This document shows, one piece after another, positions 1-9,166 of a stretch of DNA of 64,000 nt; the stretch's first letter is position 1, and each line of letters begins with the position of its first letter. The notes under the pieces are model-generated. The model searched no databases, was not told the origin of the DNA, and saw only the letters and a list, made by a program, of their open reading frames with translations. The translations under genes and the position numbers were made by a program. This DNA comes from Hyphomicrobiales bacterium (GTDB taxonomy: Bacteria; Pseudomonadota; Alphaproteobacteria; Rhizobiales; Rhizobiaceae): the NCBI GenBank assembly GCA_900468805.1, contig UEIF01000021.1:124001-188000 (forward strand), given 5' to 3'.

Positions 1-937
1 GCCGCGCAAGATCGTCGACTGGCGCCAACTCACCAAGCTGAAGTCGACCTATACGGATGCGCTTCCGGGTTACATCCATCCGGAGACAAAGCGGGTACAT
101 ACCTCCTATTCGCTGGCATCGACGACAACAGGCCGTCTTTCTTCCTCGGAGCCGAACCTCCAGAACATTCCGGTCCGCACCGCCGAAGGTCGCAAGATCC
201 GTACCGCCTTCATTTCGTCACCCGGCCACAAGCTGATCTCGGCCGACTACAGCCAGATCGAGCTGCGCGTACTCGCCCATGTCGCCGAAATTCCGCAGCT
301 CGTGCGTGCCTTCGAAGACGGCATCGACATCCACGCGATGACCGCTTCCGAAATGTTCGGTGTGCCCGTCGAAGGCATGCCGGGCGAGGTGCGCCGTCGC
401 GCCAAGGCCATCAACTTCGGCATCATCTACGGCATCTCCGCCTTCGGCCTCGCCAACCAGCTTTCCATCGAGCGCTCGGAGGCCGGCGACTACATCAAGA
501 AGTATTTCGAACGCTTCCCCGGCATCCGCGATTACATGGAGAGCCGCAAGCAGATGGCCCGTGACAAGGGCTATGTCGAAACGATCTTCGGCCGCCGAAT
601 CAATTATCCGGAAATCCGCTCGTCGAATCCTTCGGTGCGCGCCTTCAACGAACGTGCTGCCATCAACGCGCCGATCCAGGGTTCCGCGGCCGACGTCATC
701 CGCCGCGCCATGATCAAGATCGAGCCGGCGCTGGCCGAGGCCGGGCTTGCCGATCGGGTGCGCATGCTCTTGCAGGTGCACGACGAATTGATCTTCGAGG
801 TCGAAGACGAGGATGTCGAGAAGGCGATGCCGATCATCGTCTCGGTCATGGAAAACGCCACCTCGCCGGCGCTTGAAATGCGCGTGCCGCTTCGGGTCGA
901 TGCACGCGCGGCTTCCAATTGGGACGAAGCGCACTGA
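1..937 (+). CDS. polA: DNA polymerase I, C-terminal part (5' truncated by window edge)
   Basis: Repair and Okazaki-fragment-processing DNA polymerase. The frame is open from base 2, so only about the last 311 residues are present. All three family A polymerase motifs are visible: motif A DYSQIELR near 262-285, motif B (RRxAKxxNFGxxYG) near 391-432 and motif C QVHDE near 775-789. These supply the two catalytic aspartates and the O-helix that binds dNTP. The fragment is purely polymerase domain; the 5' nuclease and proofreading regions lie outside the window, so their presence cannot be judged. The gene ends with TGA directly before a palindromic repeat element. Confidence 0.97.
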   Translation, partial: PRKIVDWRQLTKLKSTYTDALPGYIHPETKRVHTSYSLASTTTGRLSSSEPNLQNIPVRTAEGRKIRTAFISSPGHKLISADYSQIELRVLAHVAEIPQLVRAFEDGIDIHAMTASEMFGVPVEGMPGEVRRRAKAINFGIIYGISAFGLANQLSIERSEAGDYIKKYFERFPGIRDYMESRKQMARDKGYVETIFGRRINYPEIRSSNPSVRAFNERAAINAPIQGSAADVIRRAMIKIEPALAEAGLADRVRMLLQVHDELIFEVEDEDVEKAMPIIVSVMENATSPALEMRVPLRVDARAASNWDEAH

Positions 938-938
938 G

Positions 939-1038
939 GCATGTCGCGCAAAACTGCAGCCGTTTTGCGGTAACGATATGCGAAAACGAAAGCCTAAAGT
1001 GCGGCAGCGAATCTGAAAGATCGCGACGCGCTTTAGGC
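939..1038. repeat. Composite interspersed palindrome, family A copy 1
   Basis: Two adjacent hairpins. The first has arms GCATGTCG / CGATATGC (939-946, 974-981) around an inner CGCAAAA / TTTTGCG stem (947-953, 963-969). The second pairs GCCTAAAG (992-999) with CTTTAGGC (1031-1038). The first hairpin recurs near 32357-32405, 34307-34350 and 55245-55290. It starts two bases after the polA stop. This is a non-coding interspersed element, probably a MITE or REP-like repeat. Confidence 0.75.
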
Positions 1039-1085
1039 GCTTCGTCAGATTACCCCAAAGATTTTTCCTGAAGAGTCAAATCTCT

Positions 1086-1110
1086 GAAACCAATGAGGTT
1101 TCGTCTTTTT
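1086..1110 (+). terminator. Possible intrinsic terminator downstream of polA
   Basis: A short stem GAAACC-aatga-GGTTTC, extended by one U-G pair, is followed by GTCTTTTT. It could end polA transcription or a small RNA from this intergenic region. The stem is short, so confidence is low. Confidence 0.35.
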
Positions 1111-1194
1111 GGCCGTCCCGGAACGAGACGGCTGGAAGGAACTTATTAACCTTCATTTTCTATCCGGAGGGATGTCAGAAATTATTAGGCATGA

Positions 1195-3603
1195 GTGAGT
1201 AGCTGTCGCATGCGTTTTCCAAGAACCAATTTGACGGATGCCGGAGATTTTTCTGCCGGACTTGAAGACGAACATCCCGCGGAAAATGCGCCCCTGGAGT
1301 ATGAAGGCGAAAAACCGGTTCCGCCGCTCTGGCAGAGCAATTTCTCGCTCGCCCCGAATGTCCGTTTCACGCGCACGCCTGAAACGCTGATCAGCAAGCG
1401 CCATGCGCCGGAGAAGCAGGTTCGTGAGGAAATCGTTGTTCCTCCGGCCCCGCAGGCCGAGGCAGTGCCGGCACCGCGACCCGTAGCAGCGCCGCAGATC
1501 ATGGTGAACGTGCCATTCGACATCTATCTGCCCGAAGTGACCGAGCCAGTCGTCGCGCCGCAGCCTGAACCTCAGCCGCAGTCCGTTGCCATGGCTCCCA
1601 TCGAAACGACCTTGCGGGCTGCGGCGGAGCTTTCCTCCATTTCGGATTTCGCCTTCTGGGAGGTTATGGCCTTCGAAGAGACGGATGCCGAGCCGTCGCG
1701 TACCCCGGTCATCGCATTGCAGCAGCATGCTGAGCCCGAATCGATCACCTCACGCTTCCGCATCATGGAATGGCGCCCGGGTCGGCATAATCCGGCGCCG
1801 GTAACGCCGCGCGTCGCGCTGCCCGTTTCCTCCGCGCCGGTCCGCCCCGCACGGTCGCCGGTAGCCCGCGTTGCCGAGAAGCCGGTTGTCGCAACTCCGG
1901 TCGTCCAGGCTCCGATCGTTGAAGTCCCAGTCGTTCAGGCTCAAGTGGTTCAAGCTCCGGCGATCCGGCCGAAGCAGGTAGCGGCAGAAGTGCCGCCCGC
2001 GTCCCGCGTCGAGATCGTCGCCCCTGCACTGTCCCCGGTTCGGCCGTCACGCATTGTTGTCGATAAGATCGACGCTTCCGGCTACGAATTCCCGCCGCGC
2101 GCCCTGCTGCAGGAGCCGCCGGAACGGCTCGGCGAGATCATGTCGCAGGAAACGCTCGAGCAGAATGCCGGCCTCCTGGAAAGCGTTCTGGAGGATTTCG
2201 GCGTCAAGGGTGAGATCATCCATGTCCGCCCCGGTCCGGTCGTTACACTCTATGAATTCGAGCCGGCACCGGGTGTGAAATCCTCCCGCGTCATCGGGCT
2301 TGCGGATGATATCGCCCGCTCCATGTCGGCACTATCGGCCCGTGTGGCTGTCGTTCCCGGCCGCAACGTCATCGGCATCGAACTGCCGAATGCGACGCGC
2401 GAAACCGTCTATTTCCGCGAGATGATCGAGAGCGAGGATTTCGACAAGAGCGGGTACAAGCTGGCGCTCGGCCTCGGAAAGACCATCGGTGGCGAACCTG
2501 TGATCGCCGAACTTGCCAAGATGCCGCATTTGCTGGTCGCCGGTACGACCGGTTCGGGCAAATCCGTCGCCATCAACACGATGATCCTGTCACTGCTCTA
2601 CCGCATGAGCCCGGAGCAGTGCCGCCTCATCATGGTCGATCCGAAGATGCTCGAACTCTCCGTCTATGACGGCATTCCGCACCTGCTGACGCCTGTTGTC
2701 ACCGATCCCAAGAAGGCCGTCATGGCGCTGAAATGGGCCGTGCGCGAGATGGAGGAGCGGTATCGCAAGATGTCGCGCCTCGGCGTGCGCAACATCGACG
2801 GCTATAATGGCCGCGTCTCCCAGGCCCGCGAAAAGGGCGAGACCATCCATATCATGGTCCAGGTCGGCTTCGACCGGCAGACGGGTGCGCCGATCGAGGA
2901 GCAGCAGGAGCTGGATCTCGCGCCGATGCCCTATATCGTCGTCATCGTCGACGAAATGGCGGACCTGATGATGGTCGCCGGCAAGGAGATCGAAGGCGCG
3001 ATCCAGCGTCTCGCCCAGATGGCGCGTGCCGCCGGCATCCACCTCATCATGGCGACGCAGCGTCCCTCGGTCGATGTCATTACCGGCACGATCAAGGCGA
3101 ACTTCCCGACCCGCATTTCCTTCCAGGTCACCTCGAAGATCGACAGCCGCACGATCCTTGGCGAACAGGGCGCTGAACAGCTCCTCGGCCAGGGCGACAT
3201 GCTGCATATGCAGGGCGGCGGCCGCATTTCCCGTGTCCACGGCCCCTTTGTTTCCGACGCGGAAGTCGAGAAGGTTGTGGCGCATCTGAAGACGCAGGGT
3301 CGGCCGGAATATCTCGATACGGTCACGGCCGGCGAGGAAGAGGAAGGCGAGGATGAAGAGGACGGCGCCGTCTTCGACAAGAGCGCCATGGGCGCCGAGG
3401 ATGGCGACGAGCTTTACCAGCAGGCCGTCAAGGTCGTCATGCGCGACAAGAAGTGCTCGACGTCCTACATCCAGCGCCGCCTGGGCATCGGCTATAACAG
3501 AGCCGCCTCGCTCGTCGAGCGCATGGAGAAGGAAGGGCTGGTCGGCCCGGCAAACCATGTCGGCAAACGCGAGATCGTCTCAGGCCGCGGCGATAACGAA
3601 TAA
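1195..3603 (+). CDS. ftsK: FtsK/SpoIIIE-family DNA translocase without N-terminal membrane domain
   Basis: ATP-driven double-stranded DNA pump that clears chromosome termini at division. Of 802 residues, 1-290 are Pro/Ala/Val-rich linker with no hydrophobic stretch long enough for a membrane helix. Residues 300-720 form the alpha/beta motor, with Walker A GTTGSGKS at 450-457 and Walker B DEMAD from 586. An acidic stretch (near 715-735) precedes the C-terminal winged-helix gamma domain (about 738-800), which normally recognises KOPS sites. Canonical FtsK has four N-terminal membrane helices; their absence suggests a soluble paralogue or a partner-recruited form. The start is GTG 1195; ATG 1210 is an equally possible start. 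Confidence 0.92.
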   Translation: MSSCRMRFPRTNLTDAGDFSAGLEDEHPAENAPLEYEGEKPVPPLWQSNFSLAPNVRFTRTPETLISKRHAPEKQVREEIVVPPAPQAEAVPAPRPVAAPQIMVNVPFDIYLPEVTEPVVAPQPEPQPQSVAMAPIETTLRAAAELSSISDFAFWEVMAFEETDAEPSRTPVIALQQHAEPESITSRFRIMEWRPGRHNPAPVTPRVALPVSSAPVRPARSPVARVAEKPVVATPVVQAPIVEVPVVQAQVVQAPAIRPKQVAAEVPPASRVEIVAPALSPVRPSRIVVDKIDASGYEFPPRALLQEPPERLGEIMSQETLEQNAGLLESVLEDFGVKGEIIHVRPGPVVTLYEFEPAPGVKSSRVIGLADDIARSMSALSARVAVVPGRNVIGIELPNATRETVYFREMIESEDFDKSGYKLALGLGKTIGGEPVIAELAKMPHLLVAGTTGSGKSVAINTMILSLLYRMSPEQCRLIMVDPKMLELSVYDGIPHLLTPVVTDPKKAVMALKWAVREMEERYRKMSRLGVRNIDGYNGRVSQAREKGETIHIMVQVGFDRQTGAPIEEQQELDLAPMPYIVVIVDEMADLMMVAGKEIEGAIQRLAQMARAAGIHLIMATQRPSVDVITGTIKANFPTRISFQVTSKIDSRTILGEQGAEQLLGQGDMLHMQGGGRISRVHGPFVSDAEVEKVVAHLKTQGRPEYLDTVTAGEEEEGEDEEDGAVFDKSAMGAEDGDELYQQAVKVVMRDKKCSTSYIQRRLGIGYNRAASLVERMEKEGLVGPANHVGKREIVSGRGDNE

Positions 3604-3618
3604 TCGGAGCGCGGCTGG

Positions 3619-4125
3619 TTACTGCTCCTCAGAAGCCAGCCGCAACGTCTCCAGCACGAAGTTGCGCTTGCCCCCGGTATAATAATCCCAATCGTCATTC
3701 GCCTCGCCCATGAGCTTCAGCTTGAGGGCGGCATAGGCGTTCGCTCTTTCTGGATGGGAGCGGAGATAATCCCGAAAAGCGATCCGGTCTCGCAACACGG
3801 CATTGTCAGCCGAGCAGAGATAGAGCCGGGCGCCGTGTGAGCCCTTGCCGCTGGTGAAGGTCCAGGTCTGTTGCTGGTATTTGTCACCGTGAAAGGTGAA
3901 GGCGCCAAGCGACTGCGCGCGTTCGATCGCCTCGGGAAGGACATCCGCGCTCGCAAAGGCGGCGTGCAGGTCGATCTTCGGCTTGGCGGCCAGTCCGGGG
4001 ACGGACGTGCTGCCGACGTGATGAAAGATCGGATGGAGACCGGTGAATAACGGCTCGAGATCGCCGACGATCTGACGGAAGAGAGACGGCCATTCCGGGT
4101 CGTAGTCGACGACGTGAATGGCCAT
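3619..4125 (-). CDS. GrpB/UPF0157 nucleotidyltransferase-fold protein
   Basis: 168-residue member of the GrpB (UPF0157) family, which has a minimal nucleotidyltransferase fold; cellular role unknown. Family hallmarks are the N-terminal YDPEWP, the HHVGSTSVPGLAAKPKID core near residues 38-55 and the C-terminal YTGGKRNFV. I chose ATG 4125 because AGGA lies 7 bases upstream; ATG 4131 is almost on top of that Shine-Dalgarno sequence. Its start is 20 bases after the phnN stop, so it may be read through from the phosphonate island. It converges with ftsK. Confidence 0.85.
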   Translation of the reverse strand: MAIHVVDYDPEWPSLFRQIVGDLEPLFTGLHPIFHHVGSTSVPGLAAKPKIDLHAAFASADVLPEAIERAQSLGAFTFHGDKYQQQTWTFTSGKGSHGARLYLCSADNAVLRDRIAFRDYLRSHPERANAYAALKLKLMGEANDDWDYYTGGKRNFVLETLRLASEEQ

Positions 4126-4145
4126 TCTCATATCCTTTGTCTCGT

Positions 4146-4745
4146 TCAGGCGATTTCCTTCAGGAAGCCGTCCAGGAGATCGATCATCCTGCGCTCGGCC
4201 TCCTCAAGCGAGTCACTATTATCCAATTCCACGACATCATAATCGCCACGCACTGTCAGCGGGCCGCGTGCAAGACGGGCCATGATATCCTCATGCGTCT
4301 CGCGGCCGCGAGCCTCGAGCCGGCCGGCGAGCACTTCCGGGCGGGCCGTCACATTGATGACCTTCAGCCGCGGAAACGCGGCCTGGAAACGGTGCAGCGC
4401 CGAACGCGAACCGTTCGCAACGACAATGTGGCCCTTGGAAAGGGCGACGGAAACCTCTGCCGGAATGGCGTATTTGAGACCATGCGCCTCCCACCAGACG
4501 GCAAAGGCGCCGGCCTGCTCCATCGAGGCGAATCCGGCATCCGAAACGGCGAGATGATCCTCTCCGCCGGCATCGCCGTGGCGAGTGATGACGCGGCGGG
4601 CGAAATGCACGTCTTCACGGCGTTCGAAATGCCGGGCGGCAAGGTTCATCAGCGTGTCCTTGCCGGCACCGCTCGGGCCGACGACGACGACCATGATGCC
4701 GTGTTCGGCGCCGGCGCCCGGATGGGGTTCGTGTGACATCATCAT
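4146..4745 (-). CDS. phnN: Ribose 1,5-bisphosphokinase
   Basis: Phosphorylates ribose 1,5-bisphosphate to PRPP, the last step of the C-P lyase pathway, returning ribose-phosphate from phosphonate breakdown to nucleotide synthesis. 199 residues, guanylate-kinase-like fold, P-loop GPSGAGKD at 23-30. Three consecutive ATG codons open the frame; the first overlaps the phnM stop by four bases, so translation is probably coupled. Last phn gene of the island. Confidence 0.93.
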   Translation of the reverse strand: MMMSHEPHPGAGAEHGIMVVVVGPSGAGKDTLMNLAARHFERREDVHFARRVITRHGDAGGEDHLAVSDAGFASMEQAGAFAVWWEAHGLKYAIPAEVSVALSKGHIVVANGSRSALHRFQAAFPRLKVINVTARPEVLAGRLEARGRETHEDIMARLARGPLTVRGDYDVVELDNSDSLEEAERRMIDLLDGFLKEIA

Positions 4746-5881
4746 GCGACACGGCGTCCTTCACGCCAGACGGAACGCGTCACCGGCACGCCATGCGAGC
4801 GGTGCACACGGACGAGATCGGCACGCAGGCCGGTTTCGATGCGGCCGCGATCGTTGAGGCTGACGGTGCGTGCTGGTGTGGCCGTCACCATTGCAATTGC
4901 CTTCGATAACGTAATGCCCTCTACCTCGTCGGCAAGAATGAAGGGCGCATGCAGCAGGCTGAGCGGCACATAGTCGGACGAAAGCACGTCGAGAACGCCG
5001 AGCTGCGCCAGATCACGCGCGGCGATATTGCCGGAATGCGATTTGCCGCGCACGATGTTCGGCGCGCCCATCAGAACGCTCATGCCGTTTTCGTGCGACA
5101 GCCGGGCTGCGTCGATGCTGGTCGGGAATTCGGCCAGGCGTACGCCGTTTTCGATCGCCTCATCGACATGGACAGATGTGGCATCGTCGTGGCTGGCGAC
5201 GGTGATGCCGCGTTCGGCGCAGACCTTGGAGATCGCGTCCCGATTTGGCGTCGAATTGCGATCGGATTCAGCGATGCGTCTGGCGCAGAAACGGGCGAAC
5301 TCCTCGTCCGTAAGCCCGCGCTTCTTCTGATAGTAAAAGATGTACTGGTCCATCGTCTGGAACTGACGCTGGCCGGGCGCATGGTCCATCAGCGAAACGA
5401 GACGGACATAGGGGTCGTTCTCGAAATCGGCGAAGTGCTGCAGCACGTTGTCGGCCGAGACCTCGCAGCGCAGATGGATCAGGTGTTCGGCGCGCAGACG
5501 CCCTTCCTTTTCAGCGGACTGGATGGCGTCGGCCATCTCGCGCATTTCGCCATGTTCGAAGCCGCCGTCTTCGTCAGCACCCATGCGCAGGCAGTCGAAG
5601 ACCGTGGTGATGCCCGAGGTGACGATCTGCGCATCATGGGCCTGTATGGCCGCTGTCTTGTTCCAGCGAATGCCCGGACGCGGCGAATAGTGGCCTTCCA
5701 GGTGGTCCGTGTGCAGCTCGACGAGGCCGGGAATGATGTAGTCGCCTTCAAAGTCTTCGCCGGCTACCGAATTGCCGTTCGAAATATCGGCGATCTTGCC
5801 GTCGCGGATGAGAATGGAGCCCGAAAGAATATCGTCTTCAAGAACGATCCGGGCGTTTGAAAGAACGGTTTCTTTGCTCAT
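4742..5881 (-). CDS. phnM: 5-phosphoribosyl-1-triphosphate (phosphonate) diphosphatase
   Basis: Amidohydrolase-fold enzyme that removes pyrophosphate from alpha-D-ribose-1-methylphosphonate-5-triphosphate before C-P bond cleavage. 379 residues from ATG 5881. The metal-site motif HTDH at 57-60 is followed by the family's PRPG near 67-70; a later ASHDDAT supplies further ligands. The frame is open 31 codons upstream, but ATG 5881 matches the family start (MSKETVL). It lies 13 bases after the DUF1045 gene and overlaps phnN by four bases. Confidence 0.95.
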   Translation of the reverse strand: MSKETVLSNARIVLEDDILSGSILIRDGKIADISNGNSVAGEDFEGDYIIPGLVELHTDHLEGHYSPRPGIRWNKTAAIQAHDAQIVTSGITTVFDCLRMGADEDGGFEHGEMREMADAIQSAEKEGRLRAEHLIHLRCEVSADNVLQHFADFENDPYVRLVSLMDHAPGQRQFQTMDQYIFYYQKKRGLTDEEFARFCARRIAESDRNSTPNRDAISKVCAERGITVASHDDATSVHVDEAIENGVRLAEFPTSIDAARLSHENGMSVLMGAPNIVRGKSHSGNIAARDLAQLGVLDVLSSDYVPLSLLHAPFILADEVEGITLSKAIAMVTATPARTVSLNDRGRIETGLRADLVRVHRSHGVPVTRSVWREGRRVA

Positions 5882-5894
5882 ATCAGAAAATCTT

Positions 5895-6590
5895 TCAGCT
5901 TCTGGCGCCAGCAAGAGGCAGCCATGTGTGGACTTTGAAAGGCGCGCCGCGCGCCTCCTCACGAAAGACGGCAAGGCCGGAAATGCGAAGCGGCCTGTCG
6001 GTGAAACCTGCGAAACGCTCCGTCAGGATCGCCTTCATCACTTCCGCGCGCTCTTCCGGCACCTGGCCGGTCAGCGTCATGTGGAAGCCGAAGTCATCCA
6101 TGACATATGGATAGCCCCAGCGCATGAGATTATTGCGCTGGCTCTCAGAAAGCCTTTCCGGTTTGCGCCTGATAATATCGGCCTCGGAGAGTGCCGCCCG
6201 AAACGGCTCGAAAGACTTTACCACCTTTGCCGCGAAATCCTGAAGCGGTTGGTGCAGCGAACCCGGCACAAGCGCAAAGAAGCGACCGAGCTGGCCGAGC
6301 ACCAGCTCGGGGATTTCAAAGGCCGGCGTGTTGGCTGCGAAATCTTCGACGACCGCCATCAGGTCCTTTTCGGTCACGGAGGAGGCAAGCTCGAAGGGCG
6401 CCTTGATCGTCGCATGGAAGCCATAGCGGCGCGGATCGGCCGTCAGTTCGAATTGTTCGCCAGCCGGCAGCGTCTCGTACGCAGGCGCAGGATAGGCCTC
6501 GTCGGTAAAGGCATCGCGGCCGAGCCAGACGGAGGCCGCGCCGGTCAGGGGATCATCCTTAGGCGGCGAAAAATAGAGAGCGTAGCGCAA
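5895..6590 (-). CDS. DUF1045 2H-type phosphoesterase of the phosphonate cluster
   Basis: About 231 residues starting from TTG 6590, which has AGGA 8 bases upstream and gives the family's typical N-terminus (RYALYF after the initiator). Two HxT motifs, H59-A-T61 and H170-M-T172, are the signature of 2H phosphoesterases. Rhizobial phn clusters commonly carry this family (annotated as phosphonate metabolism protein). It plausibly opens the 1,2-cyclic ribose phosphate made by C-P lyase, the job done by PhnP in E. coli; no phnP is seen here. That role is inference. Confidence 0.82.
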   Translation of the reverse strand: MRYALYFSPPKDDPLTGAASVWLGRDAFTDEAYPAPAYETLPAGEQFELTADPRRYGFHATIKAPFELASSVTEKDLMAVVEDFAANTPAFEIPELVLGQLGRFFALVPGSLHQPLQDFAAKVVKSFEPFRAALSEADIIRRKPERLSESQRNNLMRWGYPYVMDDFGFHMTLTGQVPEERAEVMKAILTERFAGFTDRPLRISGLAVFREEARGAPFKVHTWLPLAGARS

Positions 6591-6687
6591 GGCTTTTATC
6601 CTGGAGATCGTCCGAACGGGGAGCGCAATGTGCAGTGATTTGGCGGCGAACCGCAAGCACGCTCCGGCTAAAAGATTTCCATGACAG

Positions 6688-6720
6688 AATGATGATGACG
6701 GCAGGGCCGCCATCATCATT
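6688..6720. repeat. Stem-loop between phnE2 and the DUF1045 gene
   Basis: Perfect 10-bp arms AATGATGATG (6688-6697) and CATCATCATT (6711-6720), with further CGGC/GCCG pairing inside. No T-run follows on the transcribed strand. It lies in the only sizeable gap (about 140 bases) in this half of the phn island, so it may protect or process the upstream mRNA. Confidence 0.6.
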
Positions 6721-6730
6721 TACTTTGACG

Positions 6731-8077
6731 TCAATGACCGGGCTTGGCACCCATCAACCGTTGGCGAAGCGCGTTCGAAGCCATGTCGAACAGGAAGACC
6801 ACGATCAGGATGAGGATGACCATGTAGGCGACGTTTTCCCAATTGGAATTGGTGCGCATGGCTTCCCAGAGTTTGAGCCCGATACCGCCGGCACCAACGG
6901 CACCGATGATCGTCGCGCCACGTACGTTCGATTCCCACTGATAGAGCGTCTGGCTGACGATGACGGGAACGATCTGCGGCATAATGCCATAACGATGCAC
7001 CAGCACGGTCGAGGCGCCCGTCGACTTCACACCTTCGCGCGGTTTGTTGTCGATGTTTTCGAGACCTTCCGAGTAGAGCTTGCCGAGCGTGCCTGTCTCC
7101 GTGAGGAAGATGGCGCCGGAACCGGCGAGAGGACCGGGGCCGAAGGCGCGCGTCAGGAACAGCGCCCAGATCAGCATGTCGACCGAACGCAGGAAGTCGA
7201 AGAAGCGCTTCAGTACCTGGTTGAGAAGCCGGTTCGGCGTGATGTTGCGCGCCGCCATGAAGGCGAGCGGGAAGGCGGCAAGCGAACCGAGCAGCGTGCC
7301 CAGGAAGGCCATCACGATGGTCTGGAACAGCTTGGTCCAGACATCGCCGTGCTGCCATTCGCTGTTGTTCCAGATATTGTCGAAGGCAAGCGACAGGTTC
7401 GACTGGTCGGGATGGATTCGCGGGCCGGAGACGATGAGACTGATGACCTCACCTACCGGCTTGTCGAAGAACGGCGACTGCGTATCGAAGACGAAATTCG
7501 CCCAGCCGATGAAGCGCTTGCGCACCTTCACACGGTCGACGGAAATGCTGACATCCCCTGCAAATCCAAGATTGGCGAGCACGTTGTCGTCATATACCGT
7601 CATCCAGCCTGGAACCGGACCGACGACTTTCGGCGCGCCGCTGGAAACATCGACCGGCACCGTCATGCCATGGGCAACGATCGTCGTCTGGCTCTTGCTG
7701 ACCGTCACCGTGCGACCGCTGCCGCTGACGAGAACCGTGATGCTGCCATCCGCATTGGTTTTCAGCCAATCCGGATGCGGATCGTCGCCAAGCGGTGAGA
7801 AGCGCGGATAGCGCGTCTCGATCGTGCCATCGTCCTGGATACGGAATTCCGGCTGCACGTCATAGCTGATCCACTGGCTCATATAGATGCCGAAGCGTTC
7901 CCAATGGGCTTCGGCGATGAGCTTCGGCAGATCGAAGAACCAGACGGCATAGATGCCGTAGAGGATTGTCGCGAGGACAATGAGCAGGCCGCCGAAACGC
8001 TGGCGGAAGGACTTGTGAAAATATTCCGGATAGCGCGTTTCGATCTCATGCATGCGGTTTGCGTCGATGACCGTCAT
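6731..8077 (-). CDS. phnE2: Phosphonate ABC transporter permease, long form
   Basis: Second membrane subunit of the PhnCDE phosphonate importer. 448 residues from ATG 8077. One hydrophobic helix near residues 27-50 is followed by about 170 mostly hydrophilic residues, then a standard PhnE permease domain with the coupling signature GAGGIGLKLWE near the C-terminus. Typical PhnE proteins are about 260-290 residues, so the insert is an addition. It follows phnE1 by seven bases; the two permeases probably form a heterodimer. An open frame runs 103 codons upstream but only overlaps phnE1. Confidence 0.9.
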   Translation of the reverse strand: MTVIDANRMHEIETRYPEYFHKSFRQRFGGLLIVLATILYGIYAVWFFDLPKLIAEAHWERFGIYMSQWISYDVQPEFRIQDDGTIETRYPRFSPLGDDPHPDWLKTNADGSITVLVSGSGRTVTVSKSQTTIVAHGMTVPVDVSSGAPKVVGPVPGWMTVYDDNVLANLGFAGDVSISVDRVKVRKRFIGWANFVFDTQSPFFDKPVGEVISLIVSGPRIHPDQSNLSLAFDNIWNNSEWQHGDVWTKLFQTIVMAFLGTLLGSLAAFPLAFMAARNITPNRLLNQVLKRFFDFLRSVDMLIWALFLTRAFGPGPLAGSGAIFLTETGTLGKLYSEGLENIDNKPREGVKSTGASTVLVHRYGIMPQIVPVIVSQTLYQWESNVRGATIIGAVGAGGIGLKLWEAMRTNSNWENVAYMVILILIVVFLFDMASNALRQRLMGAKPGH

Positions 8078-8084
8078 GGCAGCC

Positions 8085-9050
8085 TCAATGTTGCAGGAGG
8101 AAGGCGTGTTCGCCGACGAGACGGCGGCGCAGCCAGGCAGAGAACTGGTCGACAGCGACGATTGTGATGAAGAGCAGCAGCACCAAGGCCACGGTCTTCG
8201 CGCCGAAGCCACGGGAAATGGAGAGCTTGAGCTCTTCACCGATACCGCCGCCGCCGACGGCGCCGATGATGGTCGATGCACGTACGTTGATCTCGAGGCG
8301 CAGCAGCGCATAGGACGCATAGTTCGGCATGACCTGCGGCAGCGCGGCGAAACGCACGCGCTCCAGCCAGTTCGCGCCGACCGCACGCATACCCTCGTCC
8401 GATTTCATGTCGATGTTTTCAGCGACTTCGTAGAAGAGCTTGCCGAGCGCGCCGATCGTATGGAGCGTGATCGCGATGATGGCCGCCACCGGTCCGATCG
8501 AAAGGATCGCCGAAAACAGGCCGGCGATAACGATTTCCGGGAAGGCGCGCAGGAATTCCATGATGCGCTTGGTAAAGATGCGCAGCGGCCAGTTCTTCGT
8601 CAGGTTGCGCGCCGCAAAGAAGCTGAGCGGAACGGCGAAGACGAAGGCGATGATGGTCGAGACGAGCGCGATATTGATCGTGACGATCATCAGCTCGAAA
8701 TACTCGGGAATGTAGAAGCTGCCCCAGACATAGACACGGCCATTGGCGAAGTTGAATTCCTCGCCACCCTTGTCGTTCGGGCTCGCAATATCGAAAAGCG
8801 CGCGCCAGACATCCGTCCAGTCTTTCGGGATAAGCCAGCTCAGGAAGTCGAACAGATGCGGCAGGCGGTCGAAGAAGTGACCGGCATTGCTCTCGTCGGC
8901 AAAGCGTACGGAGCTGACGAAGGCGGCGATGAGGATCACTAGGCCGAGGATGGTGTAGAAACGCCGTCTGGCGATCATCTTGTCCCAAGCGGTGGCGATT
9001 TCCTTCGTGCTCTGCGTCGGCACATGCGGCTGTGTATCGGCAATAGTCAT
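8085..9050 (-). CDS. phnE1: Phosphonate ABC transporter permease
   Basis: First membrane subunit of the phosphonate importer, 321 residues from ATG 9050 (GAGG five bases upstream; a GTG at 9065 is an alternative). A cytoplasmic N-terminus precedes a helix near 33-52, then a periplasmic stretch and a five-helix BPD permease domain with the EAA-like GGGGIGEELKLS signature near 265. It is separated from phnD by about 165 bases full of hairpins, and is tightly followed by phnE2. Confidence 0.93.
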   Translation of the reverse strand: MTIADTQPHVPTQSTKEIATAWDKMIARRRFYTILGLVILIAAFVSSVRFADESNAGHFFDRLPHLFDFLSWLIPKDWTDVWRALFDIASPNDKGGEEFNFANGRVYVWGSFYIPEYFELMIVTINIALVSTIIAFVFAVPLSFFAARNLTKNWPLRIFTKRIMEFLRAFPEIVIAGLFSAILSIGPVAAIIAITLHTIGALGKLFYEVAENIDMKSDEGMRAVGANWLERVRFAALPQVMPNYASYALLRLEINVRASTIIGAVGGGGIGEELKLSISRGFGAKTVALVLLLFITIVAVDQFSAWLRRRLVGEHAFLLQH

Positions 9051-9067
9051 GAACGCCTCGCCCACTG

Positions 9068-9109
9068 CATAATTCCTTAAATCGGGCTCGATTTAAGGAT
9101 GAAATTATG
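9068..9109. repeat. AT-rich palindrome upstream of phnE1
   Basis: An imperfect inverted repeat centred on CTTAAATCG-ggct-CGATTTAAG, with outer CATAATT / AAATTATG arms. It lies directly before the phnE1 start. Together with the adjoining element at 9125-9163 it looks like part of a composite rhizobial repeat. Confidence 0.6.
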
Positions 9110-9124
9110 CCGCAATTTAAAGTG

Positions 9125-9163
9125 CTACAGCGTCCTCTGCGCGTCTGACGCGCGGCGCTGTAG
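9125..9163. repeat. Interspersed palindrome, family B-like copy
   Basis: Terminal arms CTACAGCG (9125-9132) and CGCTGTAG (9156-9163) enclose GCGCGTC-t-GACGCGC. The layout (short terminal repeat plus a GCGTC/GACGC core) matches the copies at 20666, 23401 and 31700, but the termini are CTACAGC rather than TAGAGC. Confidence 0.65.
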
Positions 9164-9166
9164 TCA

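Noticed and set aside
6635..7798. 387-codon plus-strand frame opposite phnE2
   Set aside because: Shadow of the phnE2 gene; highly charged, no recognisable fold, no ribosome binding site.
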